Positions 63,968 through 64,000 of a DNA stretch of 64,000 nucleotides are shown here, piece after piece. The notes under the pieces are model-generated. The model worked only from the letters and a program-made list of their open reading frames with translations. It was not told the DNA's origin and ran no database searches. The position numbers and the translations under genes are program-made. Each line of letters starts with the position of its first letter. The stretch's first letter is position 1. The DNA comes from Enterococcus sp. HY326 (lineage in GTDB: Bacteria; Bacillota; Bacilli; Lactobacillales; Enterococcaceae): the NCBI RefSeq assembly GCF_026157065.1, contig NZ_JANLGQ010000008.1, forward strand, positions 50,697 to 114,696, given 5' to 3'.

Positions 63968-64000
63968 TTATCCCAAAATGCCAGCAACTGGCTTTTGACC
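63968..64000 (-). CDS. C-terminal end of an unidentified gene
   Basis: Only the last ten codons are in the window (GQKPVAGILG, then TAA). Too short to identify; the frame is chosen because a terminator follows. Confidence 0.3.
   Translation of the reverse strand, partial: GQKPVAGILG

Overview
The window looks like a chromosomal segment of an Enterococcus or a close relative in the Lactobacillales. The DNA is AT-rich with strong Shine-Dalgarno sites. It carries a complete sufCDSUB operon, a T-box-controlled metNIQ operon, rodA, prs, rarD, a cysteine desulfurase with a DUF1831 partner and mnmA, a Mga-type regulator, and surface proteins with LPXTG or SipW-type signals. Genus is inferred from gene content and order; no search was run. 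Most genes lie on the minus strand.

Layout. 1-8.5 kb: housekeeping genes (mnmA 5' part, small membrane and regulatory genes, an acetyltransferase, a phosphoesterase, DUF1831, cysteine desulfurase, rarD, prs). 9.1-18.4 kb: a surface-matrix operon read right to left. It holds a winged-helix regulator, a SipW/ER-type signal peptidase, three BsaA-like proteins, an LPXTG anchor protein and a 1.25-kaa RCC1-repeat protein. 18.67-20.28 kb: a tyrosine recombinase gene flanked by two identical core sites in inverted orientation, with a consensus promoter just inside the far site pointing out of the segment. This has the layout of a self-contained phase switch for the regulator next door. 20.7-24.5 kb: a fucosidase / LacI / PTS IIC locus with paired operators.

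25.3-43.1 kb: two tandem ~8.9-kb integrative elements, both inserted at the 3' end of sufB. Each brings its own copy of the last codons (MEGSVG-stop) plus a terminator, so sufB stays intact; the original end is displaced to 25.3 kb. Element A (25.3-34.2 kb) is a phage-satellite-like island: integrase, repressor/Cro/Xis-like genes, primase, D5-like helicase, an iteron origin and a single ClpP-protease/HK97-capsid fusion, with no recognisable terminase, portal or tail genes. Element B (34.2-43.1 kb) has a related integrase and regulators, an origin-like repeat block but no recognisable replication gene. Its cargo is a two-gene RloA/RloB (AbiL-like) defence pair and a lipoprotein/membrane operon.

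43.1-48.3 kb: sufCDSUB. 48.8-52.3 kb: a second four-gene surface cluster, including a beta-helix adhesin-like protein and an LPXTG-like anchor. 52.7-56.5 kb: metNIQ with a T-box, a GcvH-like protein and an ArsC/Spx-like protein. 56.6-60.5 kb: rodA, a YeiH transporter and a Mga-like regulator. 60.7-63.9 kb: a low-coding region with three tiny ORFs, two paralogous ~90-aa proteins, two tRNA fragments, a tRNA-Met-like gene with an unpaired acceptor stem, and a tandem array of divergent small-RNA units.
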